Assembly: GCF_000808015.1 (NCBI RefSeq)
Contig: NZ_JWHR01000091.1
Coordinates: 1-40,417 of the forward strand
From: Terrisporobacter othiniensis
Lineage (GTDB): Bacteria; Bacillota; Clostridia; Peptostreptococcales; Peptostreptococcaceae
Length of the DNA: 40,417 nucleotides
Direction of reading: 5' to 3'
The number at the start of each line of letters is the position of its first letter. Position 1 is the stretch's first letter. The notes beneath the pieces were generated by a model. That model was given only the letters and a program-made list of their open reading frames with translations. It ran no database searches and was not told where the DNA came from. The translations under genes and the position numbers were made by a program. Positions 25,650 to 34,644 of the stretch are shown piece by piece.

Positions 25650-26120
25650 TTAGTATTTACAATATTGTTCTCTAATAGTAGCCATTTCATTAACTATATC
25701 ATCAACATCAAGTACCATTTCCATCATTCCTATTTGTTCATCATATACACCTGAGTCAAATTCGTCTTTTACTTGTGCCTCACAAGCATGATATACTTGA
25801 AGTCCTAACTGGACTCCTGTCAATGGACCTGCATATGTTGGGTCACCTGCAGTAACTGTTTCAGCAGCAAGACCTGCTGCTTCACCTTCAGCTGCACCTA
25901 ATAAAACTACAACATTTTCACAGCCGAATTCTTCTGCAAATTCCTTTACTCTTTTTTGATTTTCTAAGTCCATTGCTCCAGCAGCAGTTCAGACAAAACA
26001 TTCAGTTGAAGAGAATACAACCTCTCCACCTGCAGTTTTTACACACTCTTCTATTGCTGGACCAGGAATACCATCTCTGTCACCAATTATGATGACTTTC
26101 TTTTTTTCTAATATACTCAT
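25650..26120 (-). CDS. grdA: Glycine reductase selenoprotein A, copy 2
   Basis: 156 residues including selenocysteine at codon 44 (TGA at 25989-25991) within C-F-V-Sec. The start ATG at 26120 has AGGAGGTATTTCTA before it, identical to copy 1. About 11 of 156 residues differ from copy 1 (for example Q-V-K-D-E-F-D-S instead of Q-V-K-E-E-F-D-A), and most changes are conservative. It is the last gene of the upstream unit, 24 bases after grdB2. I see no strong terminator before the tandem repeat, so some read-through into riboswitch 1 is possible. Confidence 0.95.
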
Positions 26121-26144
26121 TAGAAATACCTCCTGATCTACATT

Positions 26145-27446
26145 TTATTCAAATACAGTTTGATCTTCTATTTCAGTTTGTAATGCTTTAAAAGCTTTTG
26201 TTACAAGATTTCTTCTTATTTTTTGTTCTTCTTCTAATGGTAATGCTGGGTTTCCAAGAGGATGAGGTATTGCTATTGTTGGTACTATTCTATTAGCTCC
26301 AACTGTCAAAGAAATAGGTACTACTGTACACATGTGTACTACTGGTATTCCAGCTCTTTCTATTTCTTTTACCATCGTTGCACCGCAACGAGTACAAGTG
26401 CCTCACGTACTAGTTAGAATTACAGCGTCAACACCATCAGCTTTCAACTCCTGAGCATATTTTGCTGCAAATCCTTTTGCATTAGCAACTGAAGTTCCAT
26501 TTCCTACTGTTGCATAATAATATCTATGAAGCTCTCCTATTACACCTTGCTCTTCAAATTCTCTCATTACATCAACAGGTAAAACCCTGTTTGGATCATC
26601 ATTAGCATAAACTGGATCATATCCACCATGAGCAGTTTGATGATCTTGACTACTTAATACTTTAAATCCTTCCAAGTCATATTTACCATATTTTGAAGCA
26701 CTTGAAGATTCTATATGATCTGGATTTCCTTTTGGAACTATGCCTCCAGAAGTAACAAGGGCTATCTTAGCTTTAGACAAATCTTTAATCGCTGGATTTG
26801 GAGCTACTCTATCAAAATCAGGCATTGGATATTCAGTTATGAATTCTTCGCCCTTTAATTTTTTGATTAACATTTCTACAGCTCTCTTAGATCCTCTTTC
26901 AGCATCAAAGAAATTCTTTCTTATACCATTTGGCATATATCCTTCTTCAACAGATGCACCTATTTTTTCACCTTTTGCAAGCTTAAGAGCAAGAGGGGCC
27001 ATAACTTTAACAGCGTCTCTCATACCTACTGCAGAGTTTTTAGTAGGAACCATATAAACCTTATCCTTAAACATATCTGCACCTGGGTTTTCTACATACA
27101 TACCAGTTAATGAAGGTATTCCTAATTCTTCTTTAACAGCAGTAGCTATAGTACCGCAAGCAACACCATATCTCCCTGCATTAAATGCTGGGCCTGCTAT
27201 AAATACATCTGGGTTATATCCCTTAACCATATCTAAAACTTCTTTTTTAGCTTCTTCTAAGTTTTCATTAAAATAAGAGTCACCACATATTACTGTAGCT
27301 ACTATTTCTGCTTCTTCTTTAAACGCTGCATTAAAAGCAACTCCTGGCCCAACTATACCTTTTCTCACCTCAGGCTTAACATGAGCCATTTCTTCTCCAC
27401 CTATTTGTGCGAAAAATTGATTTATATACTGAACAACTTTTATCAT
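26145..27446 (-). CDS. grdB: Glycine reductase component B, selenoprotein subunit, copy 2
   Basis: 433 residues with Sec348 (TGA at 26403-26405) in Sec-G-T-C-T-R-C. Same length and Sec position as copy 1, with most differences between residues 190 and 340; the last 76 residues differ at four positions. It keeps the glycine-type sequence rather than looking like the sarcosine (GrdF) or betaine (GrdH) subunits, so it most likely has the same substrate. It begins 19 bases after grdE2 and is followed directly by grdA2, without the trx genes found in the other unit. Confidence 0.94.
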
Positions 27447-27465
27447 CTTCAAACCCCCTTTCTAC

Positions 27466-28746
27466 CTATCTTGCACTTAATTTATTAAAACCAATTTCAT
27501 TTGTAGATCCTGTAATAACTTGAAGTTCTGCTACTATTGATCCATCTGGTTGTAAGCTACCGTCAAATCCACCAGCTATAACATCGGCTACTTCTGGATA
27601 ACCTATTACTTTATCCATTGGAGGAAGAGTAACTAATTCATTTGCGTTTCCTCCTGTAACAACTGCATTTGCAAGAGCATCTGCATCTGCTAATGATTGA
27701 GATTTTCCATCCCTACCTGCATATTCATCAGTTATTATTACTGTTTTTATTCCTTTTTCTTCTATCTTCTTACAGTTCATAATTAAATCAGTATCTGGAT
27801 TACCAAATCCTTCTTCGTTGATTATTACACCATCTACACCTAAGAATTCAGCTAGTTTTGCACTCCAGTTAGAAGATCTTTCTTTATCAGCTAAATAAAC
27901 ATTTTCATTTGTTATTATTACGCCAACAAAGTTTAGTTCTTTGCCATGCTTTTCAAATAAATCATGAATAACTGGGTTGTTTAAATGATGATAAGTTGTA
28001 TTTTTATCACATGCAGAAACACAGTTACCACTTACTATTGCTCCGTCCATTACTTCTGTTGGATAAATCAAAGTAGATATAGTTTTCTTAGCATCTACAC
28101 CATATACATAAGTATCATGCAATAATCCTTGAGTTTGAAGCATGTACACATAAGCTACTCTTGGTAATTCTGGATATTTCTTATATCCTTCTATTATTGA
28201 ATCTGTTTCATAAACTTCTGTCTCATCTGGAGTAATATCTTTTGCCAAATCTCCTAAGTATGTTGCTGCTTTATATCCAGCAAATCTTAAGGCTGCTTCA
28301 TGGTTATGTTGTTTTAATCCATCAATAGGTTCACAAACAACTACCAAGTTATTTAACTTAGAAAATGGAGTATATTTTGCACCTTCACCGCTCATATCAA
28401 TAATTCCTTCTTGGAATCCAACTATCTTACCTGTTGTAACTACAGCTGAACCTTTAAGGACATTTGTTTTTCCACTTCCCACAGTAGTGACTTTACTCAT
28501 CATACCTGGGAATATTCCTCCAGGACCTTCAACCTTAACCCTTGGTTCTATAACGTCTTTGACTGGCATTATACGTGTACTATCCCCTGGTTTAGCAATC
28601 TCTAAATCAACAGATTTAAGATTCTCATCTTCCATTAATAAGTCTATTAATTCTTGCTTATTAACATAGATAACACCATTTTCTACTTTTGAAACATCGG
28701 AAAAGCATATGTCATTAATTTTTACATATCCTAATTCTAATTTCAA
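27466..28746 (-). CDS. grdE: Glycine reductase component B, pyruvoyl proprotein, copy 2
   Basis: 426 residues from a TTG start at 28746, after GGAGGTGATTTT. Same start context, length and cleavage cysteine (Cys242 in SGNCVSACDKN) as copy 1; differences are few and scattered. The similarity continues about 50 bases upstream of the start (TTATTTAAAAGCAC in both) and then stops, which marks one border of the duplication. First gene of the upstream unit behind riboswitch 2, with a long untranslated leader of about 256 bases. Confidence 0.94.
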   Translation of the reverse strand: MKLELGYVKINDICFSDVSKVENGVIYVNKQELIDLLMEDENLKSVDLEIAKPGDSTRIMPVKDVIEPRVKVEGPGGIFPGMMSKVTTVGSGKTNVLKGSAVVTTGKIVGFQEGIIDMSGEGAKYTPFSKLNNLVVVCEPIDGLKQHNHEAALRFAGYKAATYLGDLAKDITPDETEVYETDSIIEGYKKYPELPRVAYVYMLQTQGLLHDTYVYGVDAKKTISTLIYPTEVMDGAIVSGNCVSACDKNTTYHHLNNPVIHDLFEKHGKELNFVGVIITNENVYLADKERSSNWSAKLAEFLGVDGVIINEEGFGNPDTDLIMNCKKIEEKGIKTVIITDEYAGRDGKSQSLADADALANAVVTGGNANELVTLPPMDKVIGYPEVADVIAGGFDGSLQPDGSIVAELQVITGSTNEIGFNKLSAR

Positions 28747-29002
28747 AAAAATCACCTCCAAATTTTTTAATTTTTAACTAGGTTTAACATGATTATTTAA
28801 AAGCACATTTAAGGCTTATAAATCTTATTTGGTTTTAAATCTGTTGAAATTTATCATATGTCGATATGTTATTTAAGAAGTTTTAGAAATTTATAATCTA
28901 AATTTCATTTAGTATTTGATATTATAAATTGGTTTGAGTAAATTTAATTTATTAGTATTTGATGATAGGTAAGATAATATGCCAAAATTTTTACAACAAA
29001 AA
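28747..29002. other. Leader between riboswitch 2 and grdE2
   Basis: About 256 AT-rich bases with no supported gene. In unit 1 grdX occupies the corresponding place, but no grdX remnant is recognisable here. TTAGTATTTGAT occurs twice (about 28909 and 28951). The first 50 bases next to grdE2 resemble the grdE1 leader. Confidence 0.5.
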
Positions 29003-29028
29003 AGCAGAAAGTTATATAGCTTTCTGCT
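29003..29028 (-). terminator. Riboswitch 2 expression-platform terminator
   Basis: AGCAGAAAGTTA pairs with TAGCTTTCTGCT (one G-U pair). TTTTTT follows on the minus strand. Homologous to the terminator at 25182-25208. Confidence 0.87.
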
Positions 29029-29214
29029 CTGTATTTAACCTGAGAGTTTCCTCTAAAAGAGTTGCCCCTTCGGTGCAATATGCTCTATCATGTTGTATTA
29101 TTTGCTTTCCAGAGTTAAGTCCTACTACGGTCCTTTTGCCTGAGATCATCTTTAGCACTCGCTTAGTACTGAATTATTCCTTCGGCTCTTAATTTAATAA
29201 GTATCTCCCGCAGT
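29026..29214 (-). promoter_or_regulatory. Tandem glycine riboswitch 2 (controls grdE2-grdB2-grdA2)
   Basis: On the minus strand it begins GCGGGAGATAC, with GAGCCGAAGGAATAATTC, CTCAGGCAAAAGGACCGTAG, CTCTGGAAAG, GCACCGAAGGGGCAACTC and AACTCTCAGGTTAAATACAG. It has the same two-aptamer layout as riboswitch 1 but is a little shorter, mainly in the variable arms. The downstream terminator implies glycine-induced read-through. Confidence 0.92.
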
Positions 29215-29378
29215 AATCAACCTTATAATATGTATTTTTATTAACATATTCATATACTAGAAAAATATTGTATAAAAATTTATTTCCTTTATTTATTAAT
29301 TATTTTTATATTACTTATATTATATAAATATTTTTTATAATTTTCAATAAGATTTAGAACTTTTTTATATTATTAAAA

Positions 29379-29430
29379 AGAAAGAACTACAACATAAGGA
29401 TTAAAAATCACTTATGTTATAGTTCTTTCT
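29379..29430 (-). terminator. Terminator of the amidohydrolase gene
   Basis: A 20-base inverted repeat with one mismatch: AGAAAGAACTACAACATAAG (29379-29398) against CTTATGTTATAGTTCTTTCT (29411-29430). TTTTTA follows on the minus strand. It lies 23 bases after the stop. Confidence 0.92.
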
Positions 29431-29452
29431 AAAATGTGGTTAAGTCATTAAA

Positions 29453-31039
29453 TTAAGCTTTAAATATAGTATTACCTTCTTTCATAGTTTCCATAACTTT
29501 AATATTTCTTATATCATCTGACTCTACTTTTAATGGGTTTTTGTCAAGTATAACTAAGTCAGCTAATTTGCCTTCTTTTATAGTTCCCTTAATATCTTCT
29601 TCAAAATATTGATATGCTCCATTTTTAGTAACAGCTTCTAATGCTGCAAGTGCTGGTATTTTTTGATTTTCACCAAGAACTGTTCCATCTTTCATTTTTC
29701 TATTTACAGCTATCCACATTGTTTCTATCATATTTGGTTCAATAACTGGTGCATCTTGGTGGAACGTAAATTTAATACCTTCATCTAAAGCAGACTTAGC
29801 TGGTGATATTTGACTAGCTCTATCAAATCCAAAGTTATTAACATGAATATCTCCCCAGTGATAAACATGAGCCATAAAGAATGATGGTATCATACCAAGT
29901 TTTTTAACTTCTGGCAATTGATCCACACCAATTAATTGGGCATGTATAATTACTGGTCTTATATCATTTGTTGCATTTAACTTATCTTTAGCTATTTTAT
30001 ATTGTTCTAAATATTGAGCTACAGCTGCATCACCATTGCAGTGAGCTAAAAGTTGCATATCTTCTTTTAATGCAGTTTCTATAATTTTTTCTAATTCTTC
30101 TTCACCCATAACTGGATAAGCTCTATATCCTTTTTCTTCTCCTAAGTAATCCGTTCTCATATATGCTGTTCTTCCTTGTGGGGATCCATCTAAGAAAGTC
30201 TTAAATCCTCCAACTTTGAAATGGTTTTTATATTCTTTTATACATCCTTGCATTTTAGGTAATATTTTATCTTTTTCTCTAATATCAACAAATCCTATAT
30301 AGTCTAGTTTTAACATATTTGCATTGGCTATGTATGCTAAAAAGTCAGCAAGAGCCGGAACAATCATACCTTCTTGCATTGTTGTTATACCAAAAGATGC
30401 ATAATCATCTTGCGCTGCTATAACAGCTTTCATAATATCTTCAGTAGAAGGCATTGGAGCTCTTTGAACATTATTAATATATGCATTTTCTTCTACATAA
30501 CCAGTTAACTTACCATTTTCTTTATAGAATATTCCTCCCTCTGGATCTGGAGTATCATCTGTTATCCCCAAACCTTTCATTGCTAATGAGTTGAATACAC
30601 CATTATGTCCTGATTTATTTGAAATTATAAGAGGATTGTCTGGAGCAATTTGGTCAACAAAATCAATTCTTGGATAAGTTTTTTCTGCTAAAGTATTGTA
30701 GTCAAAATTATTAGCAACTATCCAGTCACCTTTTTTAACATTATTTTTTTCAATAAATTTTTTTATTCTATCAGCTATATCATTAAAATCAACTGCATCT
30801 TCTAAATTTACTTGTAATTTAGAGTTTGCATAACCAAAAAAGTGGCTATGTGGGTCAATAAATGATGGTATCAATGTTTTTCCTTGTAAGTCCACCATTT
30901 CTGCATCTCCTGCGTCTTTCATTAATTCATCTTTTTTGCCTACTTTAGCAATTTTCCCATCTTGAACTAATACAGCTTCTGCATAAAGTTCATCTTCTAA
31001 TGTAATAATATCACCATTATAAAATAATTTTTTTGTCAT
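29453..31039 (-). CDS. YtcJ-like amidohydrolase
   Basis: 528 residues of the amidohydrolase superfamily (YtcJ/AepA-like, amidohydrolase 3 type). The metal-binding HxH is in SFIDPHSHFFG near residue 65, later metal histidines in LLAHCNGDAAV and IHAQLI, and the catalytic region ends with FTFHQDAPV. The C-terminus GTIKEGKLADLVILDKNPL is the usual small beta-domain. Members hydrolyse amide or imine bonds of mostly unknown natural substrates. Single-gene unit with its own strong terminator, upstream of riboswitch 2 but not under its control. The start follows AAAGAGGTTAATCT. No signal peptide is seen, so it is cytoplasmic. Confidence 0.88.
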   Translation of the reverse strand: MTKKLFYNGDIITLEDELYAEAVLVQDGKIAKVGKKDELMKDAGDAEMVDLQGKTLIPSFIDPHSHFFGYANSKLQVNLEDAVDFNDIADRIKKFIEKNNVKKGDWIVANNFDYNTLAEKTYPRIDFVDQIAPDNPLIISNKSGHNGVFNSLAMKGLGITDDTPDPEGGIFYKENGKLTGYVEENAYINNVQRAPMPSTEDIMKAVIAAQDDYASFGITTMQEGMIVPALADFLAYIANANMLKLDYIGFVDIREKDKILPKMQGCIKEYKNHFKVGGFKTFLDGSPQGRTAYMRTDYLGEEKGYRAYPVMGEEELEKIIETALKEDMQLLAHCNGDAAVAQYLEQYKIAKDKLNATNDIRPVIIHAQLIGVDQLPEVKKLGMIPSFFMAHVYHWGDIHVNNFGFDRASQISPAKSALDEGIKFTFHQDAPVIEPNMIETMWIAVNRKMKDGTVLGENQKIPALAALEAVTKNGAYQYFEEDIKGTIKEGKLADLVILDKNPLKVESDDIRNIKVMETMKEGNTIFKA

Positions 31040-31156
31040 AGATTAACCTCTTTTCATTTATTATTAAATTAGTAATCAATTATATATTGAGCAAATTAAG
31101 AGGTTAAAATGTATACATTTTGAAATTTATTATTATTTACTTATAAATTAAAAAAA

Positions 31157-31193
31157 GATGTCTCAAAAATGAATTAACTCATTTTGAGACATC
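31157..31193 (-). terminator. Terminator of the GNAT gene
   Basis: GATGTCTCAAAA (31157-31168) and TTTTGAGACATC (31182-31193) form a 12-bp stem. Seven T follow on the minus strand. Confidence 0.9.
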
Positions 31194-31222
31194 CTTTATA
31201 AATTATATTATCATTTAAAATG

Positions 31223-31732
31223 TTAATTTTCACTATCATCCTCAAACAAAACTTTTTTCATTATTACAAGTCCAAAACTTTCTCCAAACTTTGTTCCTAT
31301 ATCTGATATAGTTCCACAAGTTCTAAATCCATTGGTATGATAATATCTAACTCCTACTTTATTTTTTGTAGGAATAATTGCTAAAATATTTTTTATACCT
31401 AGCTGTCTTGCATCTTCTTCTAACTTTATTAAACAGTAATCTCCTATGCCTAATCCCTTTACTTCATAAGCTAAAAAACAATTAATTACAGCGGTTTCCT
31501 TAAATGTCTTGTAACTTTTATAAGAATTTAAAAAACAAAAACCTACTACTTTATCTCTGTTTTTTACTACATAAGCTGGATATCCATTTATTTCTTCTAT
31601 TAATTTATCAAAAAATCTAGAAGGTAATCTGCTTCTTGGATAAGCTGCATATGTGTTTTCAATATAATAATTATAAATTTCCATTACTTCTTCTGTATAT
31701 TTATCTGTTAATTTGTCAAAGGTAACTTTCAT
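31223..31732 (-). CDS. GNAT-family acetyltransferase
   Basis: 169 residues of the GNAT fold. The acetyl-CoA segment is YEVKGLGIGDYCLIKLEEDARQ-like (about 95-115), where G-L-G-I-G replaces the textbook Q/RxxGxG/A. The end RYYHTNGFRTCGT matches the common YxxxGF motif. It is related to phosphinothricin/GCN5-type N-acetyltransferases; the substrate cannot be deduced. I chose ATG 31732 because AAGGAGGTGGATAGT lies just upstream; the longer frame adds ten residues without a ribosome binding site. Single-gene unit between the glucokinase and the amidohydrolase. Confidence 0.85.
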   Translation of the reverse strand: MKVTFDKLTDKYTEEVMEIYNYYIENTYAAYPRSRLPSRFFDKLIEEINGYPAYVVKNRDKVVGFCFLNSYKSYKTFKETAVINCFLAYEVKGLGIGDYCLIKLEEDARQLGIKNILAIIPTKNKVGVRYYHTNGFRTCGTISDIGTKFGESFGLVIMKKVLFEDDSEN

Positions 31733-31800
31733 ACTATCCACCTCCTTATATTTATAATTCATTTAGCCTTTTTCCTTTATATTAAATATTCATAAAAAAA

Positions 31801-31832
31801 ATTAGTATGCGATTTATTTTTCACATACTAAT
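31801..31832 (-). terminator. Terminator of the lacI-glucokinase operon
   Basis: ATTAGTATG (31801-31809) and CATACTAAT (31824-31832) form a 9-bp stem with eight T following on the minus strand, 14 bases after the kinase stop. Confidence 0.85.
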
Positions 31833-31846
31833 TAAATTTCTTTATA

Positions 31847-32788
31847 TTAAATTTCTCCTGCTAATTTTGCTCCTCCAAATATACCTGCATCATTTCCTAA
31901 TATTGCTAATTTAAATTCTGTATCAGCAGTAGCATAAAATACATTTTCTAAGTAATGCTTTTTTATGCTATTTAACAACATATCTCCTGCTTTTGAAACT
32001 CCACCACCTATTACAAAAACTTCTGGGTTACAAATACAAGCTATATTTGATAGCGCCCTCCCTAGAATAGAACTAAACTTTTCTATAACTTTTATAGATA
32101 ATTCATCATTCTCTTTTGCTAAGTCAAATACATCTTTAGCTGTTATATTTTCAATATATCTTAATTTTGAGTCGCAACTTTCTCTTTCTAAGATTTCCTT
32201 AGCTAACCTTGCTATTCCAGTAGCTGATGCATATTGTTCTAAGCACCCTTTTCTTCCACAGTTACAACTTACTTTCTCATGTGGATTTACATTTATATGA
32301 CCAATTTCTCCACCAGCACCAGTAGCACCAGCTATTACGTGGTTATTTATAATAACACCACCACCAACTCCAGTTCCTAGAGTAACCATTATCATAGTTC
32401 TGTAACCTTTTCCTCCACCTTTATACATTTCACCAAGTGCAGCAATATTGGCATCATTCGCCACCTTTACAGGTATATTTAGTAATTCTCCCAATGCTTT
32501 TGATACATTAAATACTGACCATCCTAAATTTACACATCCTAACACTGTTCCATCATCTTTTACAGGTCCTGGTACTCCAACCCCAGCTCCTAAAACTTCA
32601 TCTTTAGATATATTTCTTTCTTCTAAAATAGCATTTATAGACTGTGCAATATCAGATAAAATATATTTTCCATTCTCTATTTTTCTAGTTTCAATCTCCC
32701 ACTTATACAGTAATTCTCCTTCACTATTAAATAAACCAAATTTTACTGTAGTTCCACCTATATCAATTCCTAGCGAATATTTCTTCAT
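31847..32788 (-). CDS. ROK-family glucokinase
   Basis: 313 residues. The ATP-binding motif is LGIDIGGTTVKFGLF at the N-terminus, the second phosphate motif MVTLGTGVGGGVI is near 135, and the zinc site is CNCGRKGCLEQYAS near 180. This layout and length fit the ROK glucokinase group, which phosphorylates glucose at C6 with ATP; another hexose is possible. It lies 41 bases downstream of a LacI-type regulator and forms a two-gene operon with it, from the promoter at 33557-33584 to the terminator at 31801-31832. The start follows AGGAGGGTTATT. Confidence 0.93.
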   Translation of the reverse strand: MKKYSLGIDIGGTTVKFGLFNSEGELLYKWEIETRKIENGKYILSDIAQSINAILEERNISKDEVLGAGVGVPGPVKDDGTVLGCVNLGWSVFNVSKALGELLNIPVKVANDANIAALGEMYKGGGKGYRTMIMVTLGTGVGGGVIINNHVIAGATGAGGEIGHINVNPHEKVSCNCGRKGCLEQYASATGIARLAKEILERESCDSKLRYIENITAKDVFDLAKENDELSIKVIEKFSSILGRALSNIACICNPEVFVIGGGVSKAGDMLLNSIKKHYLENVFYATADTEFKLAILGNDAGIFGGAKLAGEI

Positions 32789-32829
32789 AATAACCCTCCT
32801 ATTTACTATATATATTTATTGATTTAATT

Positions 32830-33501
32830 TCAAATATTTCTATTATATAAGACTTTACTTTTCATTTTTTCTACTAAAGATTCTTTTTCAATTAACTTAG
32901 TATTTATTATATAATATTTTTCCCCTGGATCTTTACTTTCCAGTTTATCCATCATTATCTTAGCTACATATTGACCTAGATATTTTCCATTTGCCTCATG
33001 TATAGATTTTTTCTCATCATCTTCAAAGAATAAAGCCTCTTCCAAATTTTTAGGTAAACTTACTGATACAAAAGGAAATTCTATATCTTTTAAAAACTGA
33101 GTAGTAATTTTATCCTCTTCTTCGTGAAATAATAAAATACCTTCTACAAAATTACTCTTTATGAATCTATTAATCCAAGTGTCATCGTTTTCCTTAAAAG
33201 CATACATAATAAAATAATCTCTATCTTTAGCACAATTGCTTATACCTCTAAAAACTTGAAGAAAGAAAGGATGGTAAAAGGAATCGCAAATCCATTGTGG
33301 TATAATTACTGCTAATATATTAGTTCTTTTGCTTGCTAGACCTCTCGCCATTTCATTTGGAACATAGTTTAATTTCTTTACTGCATCCCAAACTTTTATT
33401 TTTGTCTTTTCACTAATTTTACTACTATCCGAAAGAACTCTAGACACGGTAGAAACAGCAACATTAGCTTCTCTTGCTACGTCTTTAATTGTAATCTTCA
33501 T
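32830..33501 (-). CDS. Shortened LacI-family transcriptional regulator
   Basis: 223 residues. The N-terminus is a normal LacI DNA-binding domain: helix-turn-helix in TIKDVAREANVAVSTVSRVL, hinge helix in NEMARGLASKRT. The first part of the sugar-binding domain follows (LAVIIPQW, EGILLFHEEE). After VSVSLPKN near residue 150, the sequence jumps to what looks like the family C-terminus (KYLGQYVAKIMMDKLESKD, then INTKLIEKES). About 100 residues of the usual 330 are missing from the middle, without a frameshift. It may still bind DNA but probably lacks a complete ligand pocket. I chose ATG 33501 over the ATG two codons earlier because GGGGAG is then at proper distance. Confidence 0.85.
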   Translation of the reverse strand: MKITIKDVAREANVAVSTVSRVLSDSSKISEKTKIKVWDAVKKLNYVPNEMARGLASKRTNILAVIIPQWICDSFYHPFFLQVFRGISNCAKDRDYFIMYAFKENDDTWINRFIKSNFVEGILLFHEEEDKITTQFLKDIEFPFVSVSLPKNLEEALFFEDDEKKSIHEANGKYLGQYVAKIMMDKLESKDPGEKYYIINTKLIEKESLVEKMKSKVLYNRNI

Positions 33502-33556
33502 CCTCATCTCCCCAATTTATAATATCATTTGCTCAATTGTAAGTGTATTCTTATTA

Positions 33557-33584
33557 ATTATATTATATTTTATGTTATAATCAA
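33557..33584 (-). promoter_or_regulatory. Predicted promoter of the lacI-glucokinase operon
   Basis: On the minus strand TTGATT (33584-33579) is followed after 16 bases by TATAAT (33562-33557). It lies about 55 bases upstream of the regulator start. Confidence 0.5.
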
Positions 33585-33619
33585 ATACCTCTCATAAGGA
33601 AGTTTTATTATCATGTAAA

Positions 33620-33654
33620 AAGTCCTCTTTATTAATAACTTAAAAAGAGGACTT
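33620..33654 (-). terminator. Terminator of the AmmeMemoRadiSam operon
   Basis: AAGTCCTCTTT (33620-33630) pairs with AAAGAGGACTT (33644-33654). TTTTT follows on the minus strand, just after the radical SAM gene. Confidence 0.88.
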
Positions 33655-33657
33655 CTT

Positions 33658-34644
33658 TTAAAATATAATATTTATATATTCTTTACAATTAGGGCACTTG
33701 TCTCCTTTAATATGAGGATTTGTTGTATAAATATCTCTAGTTATAAGATTATATCCGCAATTGGGGCAATATGTATTATTATCTACACCTGCTACATTTC
33801 CTACATACACATAATTTAAATACTTAATAGCTTCTTCTTTTGCTTTCATCATATTTTCTACTAAGGTTGGAGGATTTTTCATTTTATATTTTGGAAAGTA
33901 TCTGCTTAAATGAAGAGGAATATTTTTATCTATTGATGCTAAAAATTTTGCAATTTCTACTATTTCTTCTACTGAATCATTCTTATCACTAACCATTAAA
34001 GTTGTTATTTCTACATGAGTATGTTTACTAGCTATTTTTATAGTTTCTAAGACTGAATCTATTGTAGCTCCACAAACTTCATTATAGTATTGTTTTGTAA
34101 ACCCTTTTAAATCTATATTCATTGCATCTATAAAAGGTAAAATCTGTTCTAAAGGCTCTTTATTTACAAATCCATTGGTAACTAAAACTATACTAATATT
34201 CTTATCATATTCTTTTATTTTTTTAGCTACATCATAAATATATTCATACCACATAAAAGGTTCATTATAAGTAAATGCTATCCCTACATTATTAGGAATA
34301 TTTATTATTAGGCTTATTAGTTTATCTATGTCGATAAATTCTGTTGGTGGTTTATTCTGTGATATTTCATGATTCTGACAAAAACTACAACTCATATTAC
34401 ATCCAAAAGTTCCTATAGATAAAATATCCTTTCCTGGTTTAAAATGATATAAAGGCTTTTTTTCTATTGGATCTACATTTACAGATGTGACTTCTCCATA
34501 ATTTATAACTATAGGAATATTATTTTTCACCGTCCTAAGATTACATACTCCAAACTTTCCTTCTATCAAACTACAATTATGAGGACAAAGCTGACATTTT
34601 ATATAATTTCCTTCATCTTTATAAAATCTTAGTTTTTCTTCCAT
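33658..34644 (-). CDS. amrS: AmmeMemoRadiSam system radical SAM enzyme
   Basis: 328 residues. The radical SAM cluster motif CNMSCSFC (Cx3CxxC) is near residue 79. An N-terminal cysteine set CQLCPHNC...VCNLR precedes it, and a C-terminal zinc-ribbon-like pair of motifs (YCPNCG and KCPNCK) follows. The family is defined by its co-occurrence with Memo and AMMECR1 proteins; the modification it makes is not established as far as I know. Its ATG immediately follows the stop of the upstream Memo-AMMECR1 gene (TAGATG), so the two are translated together. It resembles the pyruvate formate-lyase-activating branch of radical SAM enzymes but has no glycyl radical partner nearby. Confidence 0.92.
   Translation of the reverse strand: MEEKLRFYKDEGNYIKCQLCPHNCSLIEGKFGVCNLRTVKNNIPIVINYGEVTSVNVDPIEKKPLYHFKPGKDILSIGTFGCNMSCSFCQNHEISQNKPPTEFIDIDKLISLIINIPNNVGIAFTYNEPFMWYEYIYDVAKKIKEYDKNISIVLVTNGFVNKEPLEQILPFIDAMNIDLKGFTKQYYNEVCGATIDSVLETIKIASKHTHVEITTLMVSDKNDSVEEIVEIAKFLASIDKNIPLHLSRYFPKYKMKNPPTLVENMMKAKEEAIKYLNYVYVGNVAGVDNNTYCPNCGYNLITRDIYTTNPHIKGDKCPNCKEYINIIF

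Noticed and set aside
20019..27446. Reading grdA and grdB as broken genes (pseudogenes) because of internal TGA codons
   Set aside because: All four TGA codons fall at the known selenocysteine positions with conserved flanks, in two independent copies.
25650..28746. Unit 2 as a sarcosine or betaine reductase
   Set aside because: GrdB2 and GrdE2 are near-identical to the glycine-type copies and the unit sits behind a glycine riboswitch.
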